From: Amyelois transitella
Taxonomy: Eukaryota > Arthropoda > Insecta > Lepidoptera > Pyralidae
Direction: 5' to 3'
Assembly: GCF_032362555.1 (NCBI RefSeq)
Contig: NC_083532.1
Location: 4,105,001-4,169,000 of the forward strand
Length of the DNA: 64,000 nucleotides
In this document: positions 33,215 to 43,943 of the stretch, one piece after another
Position numbering within the stretch: position 1 is the stretch's first letter
Layout: every line of letters begins with the position of its first letter
The notes under the pieces: generated by a model
What the model saw: the letters and a program-made list of their open reading frames with translations, nothing else
The model's database searches: none
What the model was told of the DNA's origin: nothing
Position numbers and translations under genes: made by a program

Positions 33215-36200
33215 TCAACCGAACAGGTTCTTCAGGTCGTGCTCGTACATAGCTATGACCAGCATGACCCCTATACCAGTTGCCAGGCCCATCAGTTGGA
33301 GTATGCACTGGCACAGAGTCCCCTCGTTGCTGTGAGACGTGCTCAGCTCCGGCATCTGAGGAATTCAAAAATCAAATTCAAAATTCAAAATTTTTATTCA
33401 TTACTATAGGATACTATATATCGTTTAATAATAGGGTACCGGACAGTAATCGAAAAAAAATCTAAGTTGTGTTTTAAAATAAAGTTTGTTATACAAGAAC
33501 AGCACATAATAAAGATTTTTAAGAAATAACAATGATTTATAATTTTAAATCAATAAATAAAGTTGCAAAAATCCAATATTTTTTATCTGTGCAGCGTAAG
33601 AACCCAAACACCAATCACAGTGGGTGACGTCATACGTAATGAGTGATAAGTAAACACCACTGCTTTGTATGTTATTTCGAGTTATTCTACGATTTACTTG
33701 CATTTTTCTAAAAATATTTAATTGTAATTAGTTACGAATTGAAGGACTTTACTCATAACAGAAGTTGTCGCAAGTGCTTGAAGCCGCCTCAAACCGAATC
33801 AAGCTTTTATCATGGAACAAGGTTACAAACCGACAATAGAAATCTCCCAAAAGATTGATATTTTCATGGTCGGCAGTTCCTTTGCCACTAATACCGATTT
33901 TTATTTTGCTGAATTTAGCAATGTGAAAACATTTGTGTAAGTAGGTATTTCAACCTCTTTTTGTTATCTTAACAACAGAAATGATTGAAGAAATTACAAA
34001 CGAAAACATAACCTAAAACTAGTTTCATTGTTTACAAAGTTATTTTCACATATGTTTTTTTTCTATGATTTTAAAGGTTAGATATTTATGGGTTTTGCAT
34101 GTTTCAAGATCTGCGAGAAAATACTTAAATTATCCAAGCACTGATCACTTGTAATATGGCTTGTAGTTTGTTTTCCAAACATATGACGTCACGCGATCTG
34201 AATTGACGTAAAGTGCTGTTTTCGCGGCAATTTTAAATAAATTACGTTTTTGACGTTTTTAAATACTCCAAAAGATTTATTTATTTAAAATAATATTTTT
34301 TATGGATATATAAATAAATAAAGATTATTTTTAAACACAATCTGAAAAGTTGTCCGGTACCCTATTGTCAAATAAATTACTTAAAAACTAAGTTTACTGC
34401 CGCTTCCAAGGCGTCAGTGCAGAAGAAGCGGTAACAAACTGCACTGCAGCATTTTCTTCTTCAATGAATGAAAATTTGTTATAGATACATACATTTGGTC
34501 ACGTCTATATCCCTTGCGGGGTAGACAGAGCCAACAGTCTCGAATAGACCGAATGGCCGCGTTCAGCTATATGGCTTAATGATAGAATTGAGATTCTAAT
34601 AGTGACTGATCGCTAGCTCATCGCCTAAAAAAGAATCCCAAGTTTGTAAGCCTATCCCTTAGTCGCCTTTTACGACATCCATGGGAAAGAGATGGAGTGG
34701 TCCTATTCTTTTTTGTATTGGCGCCGGGAACCACACGGAACAAACATACATACATGTTATAGATCTAGACATATTATAAACAAAAGCAATTAAGCACATA
34801 TAGAAAAAAAGAAAAGGACGTCGTAAAAGGCTGTTAAGCTTGGGATTCTTCTTTTAGGCGATGGGCTATCAGTCTTTGGAAGGCTGTTGGCTCTGTCTAC
34901 CACGCAAGGGATAAAACCCATGTCAACCAGCGCGATGTACAGGAAGGTGCCGGCGGCGATGGCGAACAGCGCACTGTACAACACCCTGGGAACTATCCTA
35001 AGACACCAGCCGCCCCCCACTCACCATGTCCACCAGCGCGATGTACAGGAAGGTCCCGAACACCCTGGGAACTATCCTAAGACACCAGCCGCCCCCCACT
35101 CACCACTATACAACACCCTGGGAACTATCCCAAGACACCAGCCGCCCCCCACTCACCACTATACAACACCCTGGGAACTATCCCAAGACACCAGCCGCCC
35201 CCCACTCACCACTATACAACACCCTGGGAACTATCCTAAGACACCAGCCGCCCCCCACTCACCACTATACAACACCCTGGGAACTATCCCAAGACACCAG
35301 CCGCCCCCCACTCACCACTATACAACACCCTGGGAACTATCCTAAGACACCAGCCGCCCCCCACTCACCACTATACAACACCCTGGGAACTATCCCAAGA
35401 CACCAGCCGCCCCCCACTCACCATATCCACCAGCGCGATGTACAGGAAGGTGCCGGCGGCGATGGCGAACAGCGCACTGTTCAAAACCCTGGGAACTATC
35501 CTAAGACACCAGCCGCCCCCCACTCGAGCGCACTATTCAACCCTGGGAACTATCCCAAGACACCAGCCGCCCCCACTCACCATGTCCACCAGCGCGATGT
35601 ACAGGAACGTGCCGGCGGCGATGGCGAACAGCGCACTATTCAACACTGGGAACTATCCCAAGACACCAGCCGCCCCCCACTCAGAGCACACTACCCAAGA
35701 CCCTGGGAACTATCCCAAGACACCAGCCGCCCCCCACTCAGAGCGCACTACCCAAGACCCTGGGAACTATCCCAAGACACCAGCCGCCCCCCACTCAGAG
35801 CACACTACCCAAGACCCTGGGAACTATCCCAAGACACCAGCCGCCCCCCACTCACCATTTCCACCAGCGCGATGTAGAAGAAGGTCCCGAACACCATGCG
35901 AGCTATCCCAAGACACCAGCCGCCCCCCACTCAGAGCACACTACCCAACACCCTAGGAACTATCCCAAGACACCAGCCGCCCCCCCCACTCACCATGTCC
36001 ACCAGCGCGATGTACAGGAAGGTGCCGGCGGCGATGGCGAACAGCCAGCGGGTGGCGGCGGGCGTGTCGCCGACCGCCACCCCGCACACCATGCCCAGCA
36101 GGCACAGCGCTGAAGACAGCACGTTGTAGCAAACGGCGCGTTTCACTGTACAACACCCTGGGAACTGTGCTAAGACACCAGCCGCCCCCCACTCAGAGCG

Positions 36201-39200
36201 CACTGTACAACACCCTGGGAGCTGTGCTAAGACACCAGCCGCCCCCCACTCAGAGCACACTACCCAACACCCTGGGAACTATGCTAAGACACCAGCCGCC
36301 CCCCACTCAGAGCACACTACCCAAGACCCTAGGAACTATGCTAAGACACCAGCCGCCCCCCACTCAGAGCACACTACCCAAGACCCTAGGAACTATGCTA
36401 AGACACCAGCCGCCCCCCACTCAGAGCACACTACCCAAGACCCTAGGAACTATGCTAATACACCAGCCGCCCCCCACTCAGAGCACACTACCCAAGACCC
36501 TAGGAACTATGCTAATACACCAGCCGCCCCCCACTCAGAGCGCACTACCCAACACCCTGGGAACTATCCCAAGACACCAGCGGCCCCCCACTCACCACTA
36601 TTCGACACTCTGGGAACTATCCTTAGACACTAGCCCCCTCCCCCCCCCACTCACCATGTCCACCAGCGCGATGTACAGGAACGTGCCGGCGGCGATGGCG
36701 AACAGCCAGCGGGTGGCGGCGGGCGTGTCGCCGACCGCCACCCCGCACACCATGCCCAGCAGGCACAGCGCTGAAGACAGCACGTTGTAGCAAACGGCGC
36801 GTTTCACTGTACAACACCCTGGGAGCTGTGCTAAGACACCAGCCGCCCCCCACTCAGAGCACACTACCCAAGACCCTAGGAACTATCCCAAGACACCAGC
36901 CGCCCCCCACTCAGAGCACACTACCCAAGACCCTAGGAACTATGCTAATACACCAGCCGCCCCCCCACTCACCACTATTCAACACTCTGGGAACTATAAT
37001 TAGACACTAGTCCCCCCCCCCCACTCACCATATCCACCAGCGCGATGTACAGGAACGTGCCGGCGGCGATGGCGAACAGCCAGCGGGTGGCGGCGGGCGT
37101 GTCGCCGACCGCCACCCCGCACACCATGCCCAGCAGGCACAGCGCTGAAGACAGCACGTTGTAGCAAACGGCGCGTTTCACTGACATGCCCGCTTTTAGT
37201 AGGACAGCGAAGTCGCCTGTCACAGGATGGAGAGATAATGTTTATTAATATATATATATATATATACATATATAAAATCACGCCTCTTTCGCGGAGTGGT
37301 AGGCAGAGACTACCTCTTTCCACTTGCCACGATCTCTTGATGGAGAGATAATGAGATAATTAATAAACTAGCTGTTGCCCGCGAATTCGTCCGCGTAAAT
37401 TTCGAATTTTTCCCGCGTAAACTTATTTGCAGGCAAACTCATGCCTTGAGTTCATTAAAGTGACGATAACTTTTTTTTTAGTAAACCGATTTTGATGAAA
37501 CAAACTTTACTGTTTTTCTGATTTAAAACAAAGCAATTGGTGAAAGTTTGAAGTAAATCGATTCAGTACTTTCGGAGATAAGCGTGATCATACATACAGA
37601 CAGACAGACAAGAAATACATAAAAAATATTTCTGCTTTCTGTTATTCCTTCTAAGTGTCCCTCTATTCATTTCAGTCAAAAATACTAAGTGTACAGACAA
37701 AATATTTTTACTGTTTTATTATGTGTATGTATAGATAAATAATATATACGGGACAAATAACACTGATTGAGTTAGCCTATAGTGCCGTGTGGTTCCCGGC
37801 ACCAATACAAAAAAGATTAGGACCACTCCATCTCTTTTCCATGGATGTCGTAAAAAGCGACTAAGGGATAGACTCACAAACTTGGGATTCTTTTTTAGGC
37901 GATAGGCTAGCGACCTGTCACTATTTGAATCTCAATTCTATCATCAAGCCAAAAAGCTGAACGTGGCCTTACAGTCTTTTCAAAACTATTGGCTCTGTCT
38001 ACCCGGCAAGGGGTATAGACGTGACCATATATACGTATAACATAACATGACATAAAAATCACGCCTCTTTCCCGGAGGGGTAGGCAGAGATCACCTCTTT
38101 CCACTTGCCACGATCTCTGCATACTTCATATATATGTATGTAAGTATTAAAGTCTATATATATATATGTCAGCCGTGATTATATGATGGATGCTTACCCA
38201 ACTCGTGGGGTAGTTCGTGACACAACACCGCTATGGCCGTAGAAAAACCACCAGCTATGTTCGATTGGAAAGCGGCGCCTGAGAACAATTATTAGGCAAA
38301 TTTTTTTTTATAATTTCAATATAAAAAAGGAATAGGACTCTTTCTCAGGGATGTCGTAAAAGGCGACTAAGGGATAGGCTTATAAACGTACCTGTGATTA
38401 CCTATGTTCACAAAATAAACGATTTGATTTGATTAGGATTCTTTTTTAGGCGATGGGCTGGCAACCTGTCACTATTTGAATCTCAGTTCTATCTTATAGC
38501 CAAATATGTAGCTAAACGTGGCCTATCAGTCTTTTCAAGACTGTTGGCTTTGTCTACCCTGCAAGGGTACACGTAAATATATGAATGCATTAATAAATAC
38601 ATATAATACTAGCTGTCCCGGCAAACGTTTTTTGCATTTTGTGGGAATGAAAAATAGATGTTGGTCGATTCTCAGACCAACTCAATATGCCCACAAAATT
38701 TCACGAGAATCGGTCAAGCCGTTTCCGATGAAAACGGGAACGAACATTGTGACAAGAGAATTTTATATACCTAATATATAAGTGAGTGCCGTGTGGTTCC
38801 CGGCACCAATACAAAAAAGAATAGGACCACTCCATCTCTTTCCCATGGAAGTCGTAAAAGGCGACTGTTGTCTCTGTCTACCCCGCAAGGGATATAGACG
38901 TGACCATATGTATGTATGTAATATATAAAATATGTCTCACCAATAGCCATTCCGTCCGTAAAATTATGCAGTCCATCCCCCATGATGACCATCCACGCGA
39001 CCGACGACATGGAGGAGGGGGGCGCGTGCACGTGGCCGTGCGCGTGCGAGTGCCCGTGGTGGGCCCTGGAGTGCTCCCTGTGGGACAAATAAATATAAAT
39101 AAAGTGGGCTCTGGAGTGCTCCCTGTGGGACAAATAAATATAAATAAAGTGGGCTCTGGAGTGCTCCCTTTGGGATAAATAAATATAAATAAAGTGGGCT

Positions 39201-42200
39201 CTGGAGTGCTCCCTGTGGGACAAATAAATATAAATAAAGTGGGCCCTGGAGTGCTCCCTGTGGGACAAATAAATATAAATAAAGTGGGCTCTGGAGTGCT
39301 CCCTGTGGGACAAATAAATAAATATAAATTGTATATACGAGTGTGGAGGGCGGCTTAATCGGCGGCCGTATCCATAGATCGGCTCGTTGTCCAGGGTAAA
39401 GTGGAAGGCTCTCGACCGCGCGGGAGGTCACCCATGCGATGGACCGACCAAATAAAGTCTGTGATTGGCGGTTCACTTAACGAGTGCAGCAGGATGACTT
39501 CCAGCAGGGAGAAATGGCGGGACATCGTAAGGCGCACATTGGCGCCCGCCTCCAACACTACATGAGGACCACGACCACTCTGTCAAGAGTGACACGACTA
39601 AGAAGAAGAAGTGTGGAGGGAAAGTTCGAAGTGGGAAGACCTAGACGAACGTATCTTGATCAAATTAAGGACGTTCTGGTAAAGGGTCAGGTCAAAAGTA
39701 CCCGAAACCGCCGAGCTTGCATGAAGAGTTATGAGAGCTTGCATGAAGAGTTATGAATGTGGATGAAGCGAAGGGAGTATGCAGAGATCGTGGCAAGTGG
39801 AAAGAGGTAGTCTCTGCCAACCCCTCCGGGAAAGAGGCGTGATTTTATGTATGTATGTATCTATCTTAATATATTTACAACGTTTGCGTTCCTAAGTGAC
39901 CGTACATGTAAATCTGAACAAAACACATTTATTACTTGTAACCTTGCCATTATAATAATTCATAATTGACCATGAAAATATTAATCTATTGTTTTTTAAC
40001 CAATAAATAAATAACACGACATTACTCACCTCAATATGACAGTGTAACTATCACCGTCCTTCAAATCTTTAGCACCATCCTCTTTATGTTTGATATTGTT
40101 CATTTCTACAACAGCCGGAGACTCCTTCAGCAGCCAATCTTTAGCGGTAGGCTCTTCTTTGCCCTCCGTGTTCAAAGCATTGGACGACACCACGCTGACA
40201 GAATTGTTATGTTTAGGTTGCGGACTGGGCGGTATCTGACCGTCCCTCAAATGATGGTCATCGTGCGTGTCAGTATCAATTTCATCGTAGCAATAAGGAT
40301 ACTCCGAATACTTGTGCTTACACGTCTTCGTTGTGGGATCACCTTTCTCATCCCGTTTGAATATCTTCATCAGTGACGACGAATTGTTCACTTTGGACGC
40401 GGACACTTCAGTGTTATCATCTTTCAGAACTCTCACTCTGGTCGGCAACTTGCCATCTTCCAATTTCTGCCTGCGTTTCCTCCATTCCACGACTACAGTT
40501 AAACCTTTTTCGGTGAAATAGAAGAATACAACGCCCAACATGGCGGCTAATCCTTTCCACATACCGTCATCGTGCGAATGTGCCGTTTCATCGTCCATTG
40601 GACTCATCGCGTGAGGCATCAAATGTAATAACGCATCACCACACAAAGTGCCCACGGCTAACGCTACTAGAAATTGTAAAAGGTGATTGTAATATGTCTT
40701 ATGCATTATAGGTATAACTGCTACTCCTAATAAACCACAAGCACTAATAGCTGCTATACTTAAAGAAGAATATAACCAAACGGCGTACATATTCTTCCCT
40801 TCTGCTAAATCCAACTGCGTATCGTCTTTTCGCCTATTTCTCTTGTCTAAATTGTTTCTTATAACGCAATTGTTAAGTTCTAGAACATTATCAGCTACTT
40901 TGTGATATAGAAGAATGGGGCAGACGTCTTGTAAGGTATCTTTTGTGATAATCGCGTCAGTTTCATGATCGTCATGATGGCCGTGTGGTTTTAACCGGGT
41001 ATTTACAGTGCTTATTAACTCTTCGCTGCCCACACACTGTAAAAGAAAGGTTTTATTGTAGAAAGAGTAAAAAAAAAAGACACGTCGACGATAAAGCGAG
41101 ATAAATATTTACGAGACAATTCGAAGTTATTGGATTCCATCTTCAAAGATAAAATAATTGATAATAAATACTTCTAAAAATAAACAATGTGCCGTGTGGT
41201 TCCCGGCACCAATACAAAAAAGAATAGGACCACTCCATCTCTTTCCCATGGATGTCGTAAAAGGCGACTAAGGGATAGGCTTACAAACTTGGGATTCCTT
41301 TTTAGGCGATGGGCTAGTAACCTGTCACTATTTGAATCTCAATTCTATCATTAAGCCAAATAGCTGAACGTGGCCATTCAGTCTTTTCAAGACTGTTGGC
41401 TTTGTCTACCCCGCAAGGGATATAGACGTGACCATATGTATGTATGTAAAAATAAACAACAGCTCGTTTCGCATCGTGCCCTGGTCGGGGATCGAACCCT
41501 GTACTTTGTGTCTCACGACGCTGAACTACTACCATTGCATCGAACAAGCTGTCAAAGACACGCCTTTATAATGAAGTACAATTTGGTATAAATTCCCACG
41601 AGAGTGAAGTCAGGGGCACAGTTTCAACTAGAGATCAAAAATAACAGAATCCATCTTGATATGTCAAGGTAGCAGGCATATCAATCAATAGGTCTTTGAA
41701 CTGTTGGATATTTCTTATCACTGACTACGATATTTTTTGATATGAACAATAAAAATCATTGACGAGTCTTCATCCTATATGTATATATGAAAAAGGACTT
41801 GATTGGCTGTACAAATGACTTTTTGGGACATTCTAATTTAAAAAGGCACGCGGCACGGATCATTTTTATCGTGTGGTTATATAGAATAGGACCACTCAAT
41901 CTCTTTCACATGGATGCCGTAAAAGGAGACTAAAGGAAAGGGTAATAAAATTAGCTAGCTACCTATTACTATTCGAATCTCACTTCCATTATTGAGCCAT
42001 ACAGCTGACCGTTGCGTAGTCTTTACGAGACTGCCGGCTCTGTCTGCACCGTAAGCGACAGAGACGTGATCACACGAATGTAGGTACGTATGCAATCTTT
42101 CATTAATATTAAAACACAAATATGAAAGGTGTTACTTACACTAACAATTTCAGTATCAGTCGCCGTCTGCCCAATATGCGTTATCTTCTCATTCTTCTCC

Positions 42201-42562
42201 TCCCTCCCCACCTTCAGCTTCCCCAAATCCAACTTGTCCAGCATCCTGTTGAAACCCGTCAAATTCATGGTCACACCACCATCTTCGCCGTACAGTTTCA
42301 AAATTTGCTCCGAATAATACGAATTCGGATCAACCTTCGCGTCTCTCTTCGTCCTATCTCTCTGTCGGATTTTCTGCAATTTCTGATGATATCTAGCTTT
42401 GGATTCCTCTCTTCTCTTTTCTTCTATCAGATTCGAATGTTCCACGTCGATACTCGGATCGTATGTTAGCACTCCATCTTTTTGTATATCGATGTGTGAA
42501 CCGCAAGTGTGCGCAGCGCATAGCAGGCAGAACATACATACTGTAACTATGTGACGCGCCAT
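33215..42562 (-). CDS. foi: LIV-1 family ZIP zinc transporter (foi/ZIP6/ZIP10-like)
   Basis: Six exons in transcription order: 42562-42140, 41036-40030, 39077-38941, 38278-38198, 37216-37029 and 33355-33215. Phases fit and give 658 aa. Residues 1-20 are a signal peptide, followed by an extracellular region with basic and acidic stretches. The first membrane helices lie at about 215-290 (SSLSIAAISACGLLGVAVIP, then LLQFLVALAVGTLCGDALLH). A long charged and His-rich loop follows, ending HGHSHAHGHVHAP. DGLHNFTDG is the conserved metal-site helix. C542-HELPHEL-G550-D is the LIV-1 signature. Final helices end YEHDLKNLFG. ZIPs of this class import zinc across the plasma membrane. In Drosophila foi also acts in cell migration. 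Exons 3 and 5 adjoin repeat arrays of their own splice sites, described separately. Confidence 0.92.
33361..33430 (-). mobile_element. LINE 3' tail at the acceptor of the last zinc-transporter exon
   Basis: The reverse complement reads ATGAATAAAAATTTTGAATT, as at 21150. It provides the T-rich stretch immediately before the acceptor at 33356. Confidence 0.6.
33431..34365. mobile_element. DNA transposon with 15-bp perfect inverted ends, possibly THAP/P-like
   Basis: Ends are ATAGGGTACCGGACA and its exact inverse. It is inserted inside a family C LINE tail, whose halves lie at 33361-33430 and 34366-34475. Inside, a frame starting at 33812 reads MEQGYKPTIEISQKIDIFMV and stops after about 42 codons. 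TGACGTCACG near 34184 is shared with the THAP fragment at 21872, which suggests but does not prove a common origin. No matching target duplication was seen. Confidence 0.6.
34366..34475 (-). mobile_element. LINE 3' tail (family C), second half
   Basis: Continues the tail broken by the transposon at 33431-34365, with GCAGAAGAAGCGGTAACAAA. Confidence 0.55.
34491..34742 (+). repeat. Family A, complete copy
   Basis: In the last intron of the zinc transporter. Confidence 0.8.
34810..34918 (-). repeat. Family A, partial copy
   Basis: Directly precedes the minisatellite; its end AGGGATAAAACCCATGTC runs into the first exon fragment of the array. Confidence 0.65.
35994..36145 (-). pseudogene. Duplicate of zinc-transporter exon 5 (distal copy)
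   Basis: 152 bp matching the last 152 bp of exon 37216-37029 with one synonymous change (GGC-ACC against GGC-ACG). It is preceded on the minus strand by GGTGTTGTACAG and followed by GTGAGTGG, so both splice signals exist. The first 36 bp of the true exon (DFAVLLKAGMS region) are missing. Confidence 0.75.
36655..36806 (-). pseudogene. Duplicate of zinc-transporter exon 5 (proximal copy)
   Basis: Also 152 bp, with the same truncation and the same flanking TACAG and GTGAGT signals. Joined from the exon at 38278-38198 it would keep the reading frame (G+TG = Val). Joined after the true exon 5 it would begin with TGA. Confidence 0.75.
37240..37345 (-). mobile_element. Family B LINE 3' end after a (TA)n run
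   Basis: TCACGCCTCTTTCGCGGAGT to CCACTTGCCACGATCTC, just upstream of zinc-transporter exon 5 (37216). Confidence 0.6.
37368..37620 (+). mobile_element. RTE-like LINE tail
   Basis: Begins CTAGCTGTTGCCCGCGAATT CGTCCGCG and runs to (CAGA)n-rich CATACAGACAGACAGACAAG. Confidence 0.55.
37743..37780 (-). mobile_element. tRNA-derived SINE tail remnant (family S)
   Basis: Only the ACGGGACAAATAACACTGAT TGAGTTAGCCT tail end is left, cut by the next family A copy. Confidence 0.6.
37780..38036 (-). repeat. Family A, complete copy
   Basis: Inserted into a SINE tail; in the zinc-transporter intron between 38198 and 37216. Confidence 0.8.
38045..38135 (-). mobile_element. Family B LINE 3' end, short copy
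   Basis: CTTTCCCGGAGGGGTAGGCA to CGATCTCTGCATACTTC; ends 63 bp from the donor at 38197. Confidence 0.6.
38328..38585 (-). repeat. Family A, interrupted copy
   Basis: A ~45-bp insert with TGTTCACAAAATAAACGATT splits the copy. Confidence 0.65.
38605..38785 (+). mobile_element. LINE tail, CR1/RTE-like
   Basis: CTAGCTGTCCCGGCAAACGT to AAAATTTCACGAGAATCGGT CAAGCC, ending in a short TATA-rich stretch. Confidence 0.5.
38788..38925 (-). repeat. Family A, internally deleted copy
   Basis: Both ends present but the central ~120 bp is missing; ends 16 bp from the donor of exon 39077-38941. Confidence 0.75.
39068..39317 (-). repeat. Six 45-bp copies of a 3' splice site (zinc transporter exon 3)
   Basis: Units start at 39068, 39113, 39158, 39203, 39248 and 39293. 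On the minus strand each carries a T-rich tract TTTATTTATATTTATTTG, then TCCCACAG and GGAGCACTCC, the real acceptor and first exon bases. One unit (39158) has CCCAAAG instead. Since 45 is a multiple of three and no stop occurs, any of the six acceptors keeps the frame. Each adds the 15-residue unit REHSRAHFIYIYLSH ahead of the His-rich loop. The coordinates of exon 3 above assume the most downstream acceptor. Confidence 0.85.
39484..39862 (+). mobile_element. Family B LINE 3' end, longest copy
   Basis: Reads EGKFEVGRPRRTYLDQIKDV, then [15 protein letters not shown], the GRPR-x3-D-I pattern near the C-terminus of RTE/CR1-like LINE proteins. It ends with CCCTCCGGGAAAGAGGCGTG and (GTAT)n. A ~20-bp duplication with GAGAGCTTGCATGAAGAGTT breaks the frame. 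It explains the many shorter family B pieces. Confidence 0.65.
41190..41447 (-). repeat. Family A, complete copy
   Basis: A near-consensus copy in the first intron of the zinc transporter. Confidence 0.85.
41455..41555 (-). mobile_element. tRNA-like SINE head
   Basis: On the minus strand it carries GTACAGGGTTCGATCCCCGA, a pol III B box. The upstream part is not tRNA-like enough for a gene. Confidence 0.5.
41872..42085 (-). repeat. Family A, divergent copy
   Basis: Many substitutions; ends close to the donor of zinc-transporter exon 1 at 42139. Confidence 0.6.
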
Positions 42563-42700
42563 ATTTACGCTTAAACTATATATATAATATATATATATAT
42601 ATGTGTGTATATATTTTTAGCTTATATTTAGATTATTCCATAGACGCTCGCGGGTCATATGACTGGAAATCTGAAACAAGCGACAGTTGTGTTAAGTCAT
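42563..42700 (-). promoter_or_regulatory. Likely 5' flank of the zinc transporter
   Basis: Upstream of the ATG at 42562 are TTTACGCTTAAAC-type leader sequence and a 24-bp (TA)n run. A GC-richer patch, GACGCTCGCGGGTCATATGA, lies near 42640. No clear core motif; assigned by position only. Confidence 0.3.
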
Positions 42701-42947
42701 ACATATCATAACATTTCTGAGAATTAATATCGTTATATGAATGCTTGGCTTGTTGTAAACTTATAATAAACGTTTGTAACCCAATCTTTGTCTGTACGTT
42801 GGAGATTTATTACTAACGACCGCCCACAAGTCCGCTCATGACTACTGATACACTTATTGTTATTTTTCGTGAGAATACAACAACATACAACTGCCCAAGA
42901 AAATTATGCCGTGCATTTTCCCGCACTTTAGAATAGACCAGGTTTAA

Positions 42948-43018
42948 AAGCCTATCCCTTAGTCGCCTTTTTCGACAGGGAGTGGTTCTATTCTCAAGTG
43001 TCGGTAACCACACGGCAC
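42948..43018 (+). repeat. Family A, partial copy
   Basis: Only the last part, from TAAAAGCCTATCCCTTAGTC to the ACCACACGGCAC end. Confidence 0.65.
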
Positions 43019-43425
43019 ACACAGAGTCATGGACATTATGTATCTTCACAAAATGAAACTTATAACATTGAACACAGAAATTAAAAGAAATGGATTTATC
43101 TAATTTTGGGCTTATTTGCAGTGAACATTTTAAATAAGAATAATGATGCAAAACTAAAGACTTCCGCTTTATAAACGTGTATAAAAAAATAAGAATTCTA
43201 TTCCTCATTGTACCGAGAAATAAATAGATTTCATCTTTTTGTAGTCGCGCGGCGGCGTAGTATTTTTTTTATTTGTTTTTTTTTTTATTTTATTTATTTT
43301 TTTATAATTGGAAGCTTAGACCTTGTGCTAGTTTGTCAGACAGCACGTGCTATGATTGGTTGGATCCTTTTTGACCCAGGTCACTCGACTCGATTATAAA
43401 TTGAATTTTTATATGCTTGAATTTA

Positions 43426-43530
43426 TATGTGGATGAAGCGAAGGAAGTGTGCAGAGATCGTGGCAAGTGGAAAGAGGAAGTCTCTGCCTACCCCTCCGGG
43501 ATAGAGGCGTGATTTTATGTATGTATTGAA
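43426..43530 (+). mobile_element. Family B LINE 3' end
   Basis: GATGAAGCGAAGGAAGTGTG to CTCCGGGATAGAGGCGTGAT with a (GTAT)n tail. Confidence 0.65.
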
Positions 43531-43943
43531 TTTATATTATTTATCATTCTTACATTTATTACAGGCTAGCCCGATGCGATAATATCACTTCACTACATAT
43601 TATAAGAGCCCCGTTTTTCTCTGTTTTTACGTTTTGCGCTAATCTCAGAGAATTGTGATATTTTTTCTTTTTTTTTAACGTTTTCCGAGGACTTTTATAT
43701 CTATAAATGCTACACGTGCGAAGCCGAGCCTGATCGCTAGTTTTTATATAAACAAATAGTTTTTATTTTTATATGGGAACTGGTGATCATTAGTGACATA
43801 GTGTGAATTCGCTCAGGGTGCAATAAAATGTGCATAATATAATATTGAATAAATTAATTAAAGTGTAATATTGAGTGAAAGAATAAGATTCATCTCGCTA
43901 TGTAAATTTTTTAAAGTATCTTTTCTATATTTAGCCTTACATA

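Larger units (their letters stand above)
34920..37028 (-). repeat. Minisatellite of 5' splice sites with exon copies (zinc transporter intron 5)
   Basis: More than 25 units, mostly 53 bp. On the minus strand each begins GTGAGTGGGGGGCGGCTGGT and continues GTCTTGGGATAGTTCCCAGG. The first bases equal the true donor after exon 37216-37029, so nearly every unit restarts a consensus GTGAGT followed by G6. Scattered among them are short copies of the exon's 3' end (34923-34972, 35028-35056, 35424-35480, 35580-35642 and 35859-35890) and two long ones listed separately. Near-identity of units implies recent amplification. Confidence 0.85.

Noticed and set aside
34887..36790. Several long open frames (up to 283 codons) on the plus strand rich in TPAAPHS-type repeats
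   Set aside because: They are translations of the 53-bp intronic minisatellite. The zinc transporter is on the other strand and the repeats are its intron.
34920..37028. CRISPR-like regular repeat array
   Set aside because: Eukaryotic context, unit of 53 bp without unique spacers, and clear derivation from an exon/donor boundary.
38771..39313. 180-codon minus-strand frame with repeated SHREHSRAHFIYIYL
   Set aside because: Not a gene of its own. It is zinc-transporter exon 3 read back through the duplicated acceptors; kept as a splice-array finding instead.
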